Translations under genes and position numbers: made by a program
The notes under the pieces: generated by a model
What the model was told of the DNA's origin: nothing
Seen by the model: only the letters and a program-made list of their open reading frames with translations
Databases searched by the model: none
In this document: positions 5,187 to 6,456 of the stretch, one piece after another
Position numbering within the stretch: position 1 is the stretch's first letter
Layout: each line of letters opens with the position of its first letter
Origin: Candidatus Poribacteria bacterium
GTDB lineage: Bacteria; Poribacteria; WGA-4E; DTYX01
DNA: 6,456 nucleotides
Direction of reading: 5' to 3'
Assembly: GCA_012961655.1 (NCBI GenBank)
Contig: DTYX01000909.1
Location: 1-6,456 of the forward strand

Positions 5187-5215
5187 CATGCTTCACGCTT
5201 CACGCATCACGTATC
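5187..5215 (+). repeat. Heptanucleotide repeat array, consensus YAYGYWT (four units)
   Basis: Units start at 5187 (CATGCTT), 5194 (CACGCTT), 5201 (CACGCAT) and 5208 (CACGTAT). It abuts and slightly overlaps the aldolase stop codon (5216-5214). Unit for unit it parallels the array at 2405: the first unit has YATG and the next have YACG, with mostly C/T changes between the two arrays. Confidence 0.7.
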
Positions 5216-6155
5216 ATTTCAAACTTTGTTGATATTCCTTGTGCGCCTCTTCTGGCGTCATTTTTCGGTCAAGGACTGCTCTGAGAGCTTTGGCAATCAA
5301 TCTGGGATTATCTTCCTGGAATACGGCTCTGCCGAATAAAATCACTTTTCCGCCGTATTCTGTGACATCATACGCCAAATTCAACGTAGCGCGGGCATTT
5401 TGCCTCGGTCCACCTAAGGCGCCGATTATGAGAGTTGGGTCGAATTGAGTTAGCTCTGTCCAGACTTCTTTGGTCGTATAAGCGGTTTTGATAAATAGCG
5501 GACGCTCGCGCTGTCTCAGATAATTCATCGTCCGGACGATGGAATCCGCCGTATATTGCCCTCTTTTTTCCAAATCCATCCCAGGTAAATTAACATTCGG
5601 CAGAAATACTTCCAAGATATGGTCGAAGCTTCTCAGTTTACTCACTTCTTTGGCGAAACGTAAATAGGCGTTGAGCATTCTCTCATCGGCTTCAACGTCA
5701 TTATTTAAAGTAATCGAATATAATCCTAATTTGATGTGACATTCTATTGCACAGTTAGTTAGATCTTCGCAATATTTGGCTTCATCCAGGGGAACCGTTT
5801 GAAATGGGCGGGAAAGTTGCTGTCTGTATACGCCAAAACGTGGGTTCCATATACCTGTTTCCGCGTTCATTCGTACAATCGGCGTGACCGGACTGTTATC
5901 GAATAGTTTTTCATCCAACGCCAGCGCTTCCGCATCCGCTGGCGTCATCAACAAGCCATCGATGTATCCATCCTCAATGAATTCTCTCTGCAGTTGTAGA
6001 AATTCTGGACGAGTTCTGTAGTGCGGCGTTGGACTTTGTACTCTGCCCAACCCCTGAAGGCTTGTAGACGCCATAGCATCCGCGGCGAAAACGAATATCG
6101 GACTTTTGCTTAATTCCTCAGACCTGGCAAGTTTCTCAAAAATAATATCCCCCAT
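5214..6155 (-). CDS. Class I aldolase-like TIM-barrel protein (DeoC/FbaB/LacD superfamily)
   Basis: This 313-residue protein probably forms a TIM barrel that cleaves or joins carbon bonds through a lysine Schiff base. The C-terminal half carries the DhnA/LsrF-type pattern: K223 in FIKTAYT is the likely Schiff-base lysine, G247-GPRQNA at 247-253 matches the phosphate-binding GG strand, and GGKVILFGRAVFQEDNP (268-284) matches the family's GR.vFQ..dP. A KMTPEEAHKEY helix ends the protein. The N-terminal half is less familiar; VFAADAMAST (22-31) resembles a first barrel strand, and NAETGIWNPRFGVYRQQ (98-114) is a distinctive insert-like segment. ATG 6155 has AAAGGAG at 7 nt and a good promoter about 60 bp upstream. 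The substrate is unknown: fructose 1,6-bisphosphate, tagatose or a keto-sugar acid are all possible. No terminator is visible after the stop. Confidence 0.75.
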   Translation of the reverse strand: MGDIIFEKLARSEELSKSPIFVFAADAMASTSLQGLGRVQSPTPHYRTRPEFLQLQREFIEDGYIDGLLMTPADAEALALDEKLFDNSPVTPIVRMNAETGIWNPRFGVYRQQLSRPFQTVPLDEAKYCEDLTNCAIECHIKLGLYSITLNNDVEADERMLNAYLRFAKEVSKLRSFDHILEVFLPNVNLPGMDLEKRGQYTADSIVRTMNYLRQRERPLFIKTAYTTKEVWTELTQFDPTLIIGALGGPRQNARATLNLAYDVTEYGGKVILFGRAVFQEDNPRLIAKALRAVLDRKMTPEEAHKEYQQSLK

Positions 6156-6162
6156 CGTGACA

Positions 6163-6169
6163 CTCCTTT
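6163..6169 (-). promoter_or_regulatory. Shine-Dalgarno of the aldolase-like gene
   Basis: AAAGGAG with 7-nt spacing to ATG 6155 fixes this start. Confidence 0.75.
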
Positions 6170-6212
6170 TTTGATATACACTGTTTTTGAACCATCCGAT
6201 TTCAGTTATTAC

Positions 6213-6241
6213 AATTTATCACAATAACATTCATTTGTCAA
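6213..6241 (-). promoter_or_regulatory. Sigma70-type promoter with extended -10 for the aldolase-like gene
   Basis: On the minus strand a perfect -35 TTGACA (6241-6236) is followed after 17 bp by TAAATT (6218-6213), a 4/6 match to TATAAT, preceded by TGA that gives an extended -10 (TGn). The predicted start of transcription is near 6206, leaving a leader of about 50 nt. It may drive the genes below as well, since no terminator is seen before the CofE-like gene. Confidence 0.7.
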
Positions 6242-6242
6242 T

Positions 6243-6320
6243 AAAATAGTTTGTAACGCAAGTTTGAAACTTGCGCTACATCTTAATCTCTTCTCATGGG
6301 AAATTTCTGAAAATAGTTTG
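6243..6320 (+). repeat. 11-bp direct repeat flanking the palindrome
   Basis: AAAATAGTTTG occurs at 6243-6253 and again at 6310-6320, leaving 56 bp between that contain most of the palindrome. The copies could be a target duplication or a slippage product; no terminal inverted repeats of a classic insertion are seen. Confidence 0.4.
6252..6280. repeat. 29-bp near-perfect palindrome
   Basis: The left arm (6252-6265) and right arm (6267-6280) pair at 13 of 14 positions around a central G; the core is CGCAAGTTT/AAACTTGCG. Read on the minus strand it starts TGTAGCG. It lies 10 bp upstream of the -35 box. No U-run follows on either strand, so it is not a normal terminator. It is a possible operator or, more likely, a dispersed palindromic repeat. 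Confidence 0.7.
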
Positions 6321-6353
6321 ATTTTTCTAGTTTGGGAGACCCTCACTTCGATT

Positions 6354-6383
6354 TTTACTGGACTGACCCGAAAATTCAGTAAA
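6354..6383. repeat. 7-bp inverted repeat with 16-nt loop
   Basis: TTTACTG (6354-6360) pairs with CAGTAAA (6377-6383). It is weak and of unknown meaning. No gene is visible from 6242 to 6456 on either strand; the stretch consists of this and the other listed repeats plus AT-rich sequence. Confidence 0.35.
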
Positions 6384-6386
6384 TGT

Positions 6387-6422
6387 GTCGCCTCAGTCTG
6401 TCTGTCGCCACTGAGGGGCGAC
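6387..6422. repeat. Nested alternative hairpins (GTCGCC / GGCGAC)
   Basis: GTCGCC occurs at 6387-6392 and 6404-6409, and both copies can pair with GGCGAC at 6417-6422. CCTCAGT (6391-6397) can also pair with ACTGAGG (6410-6416). The longer fold is an 11-bp stem with a 2-nt bulge; the shorter is a 6-bp stem with a 7-nt loop. The two folds are mutually exclusive. It runs directly into the 12-bp tandem repeats. Confidence 0.5.
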
Positions 6423-6451
6423 GCTACGGGCGACGCTACGGGCGACGCTAC
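6416..6451 (+). repeat. Three exact 12-bp tandem repeats (GGGCGACGCTAC), possibly continuing past the edge
   Basis: Copies lie at 6416-6427, 6428-6439 and 6440-6451 with no mismatches. A further GG follows before the sequence diverges to ATG at the window end. Read on the minus strand the unit is GTAGCGTCGCCC, which starts with the same GTAG flank as the palindromes at 6252-6280 and near 1463. The 12-bp period would add four residues per copy if translated, but no start or gene is visible here. Confidence 0.8.
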
Positions 6452-6456
6452 GGATG

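Noticed and set aside
6252..6280. Intrinsic terminator of an upstream gene
   Set aside because: There is no U-run after the stem on either strand and no visible gene ending just before it.

Overview
All recognisable genes in this window lie on the minus strand, so transcription runs from high to low coordinates. Base composition is moderate and the protein-coding genes are ordinary bacterial ones. The intergenic DNA is unusually rich in small palindromes and short repeats. The gene content fits an uncultivated, large-genome bacterium of the Poribacteria, Planctomycetes or Chloroflexi type: a xylose-isomerase-like TIM-barrel sugar isomerase, a CofE-type gamma-glutamyl ligase, a DeoC/FbaB-like aldolase and a HEPN pair. 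That placement is an impression, not a proof.

Layout in the direction of transcription: 6242-6456 is non-coding and holds three 12-bp tandem repeats, nested hairpins and a near-perfect palindrome. A good sigma70-type promoter (6213-6241) then precedes a class I aldolase-like gene (6155-5214). The next 361 bp carry heptanucleotide repeats and what looks like a broken small gene: it has a strong ribosome binding site and start codon, two in-frame stops and a folded GC-rich element, followed by a coding-like tail. A CofE-like ligase (4825-4037) follows. After a 54-bp gap comes a tightly packed trio joined by two 4-bp ATGA overlaps: a HEPN/UPF0332 protein (3982-3584), a small protein resembling a degenerate minimal nucleotidyltransferase (3587-3309), and a sugar phosphate isomerase/epimerase (3312-2458). 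Then come a heptamer-repeat hairpin, accD (2328-1540), a leader with a G-quadruplex-type tract and a GNRA-capped hairpin, and topA (1438 to the left edge, truncated by the window).

The housekeeping part is accD (malonyl-CoA synthesis) and topA (relaxation of negative supercoils). The accessory part is the coupled HEPN/NTase-like/isomerase trio, in which both members of what is normally a toxin-antitoxin pair appear to lack canonical catalytic residues. The most unusual non-coding signals are the YAYGYWT heptamer arrays at several intergenic sites, a set of palindromes that share GTAG flanks but have different stems, and the interrupted small gene upstream of the CofE-like ligase. I saw no complete new defence system, CRISPR array, tRNA or rRNA.
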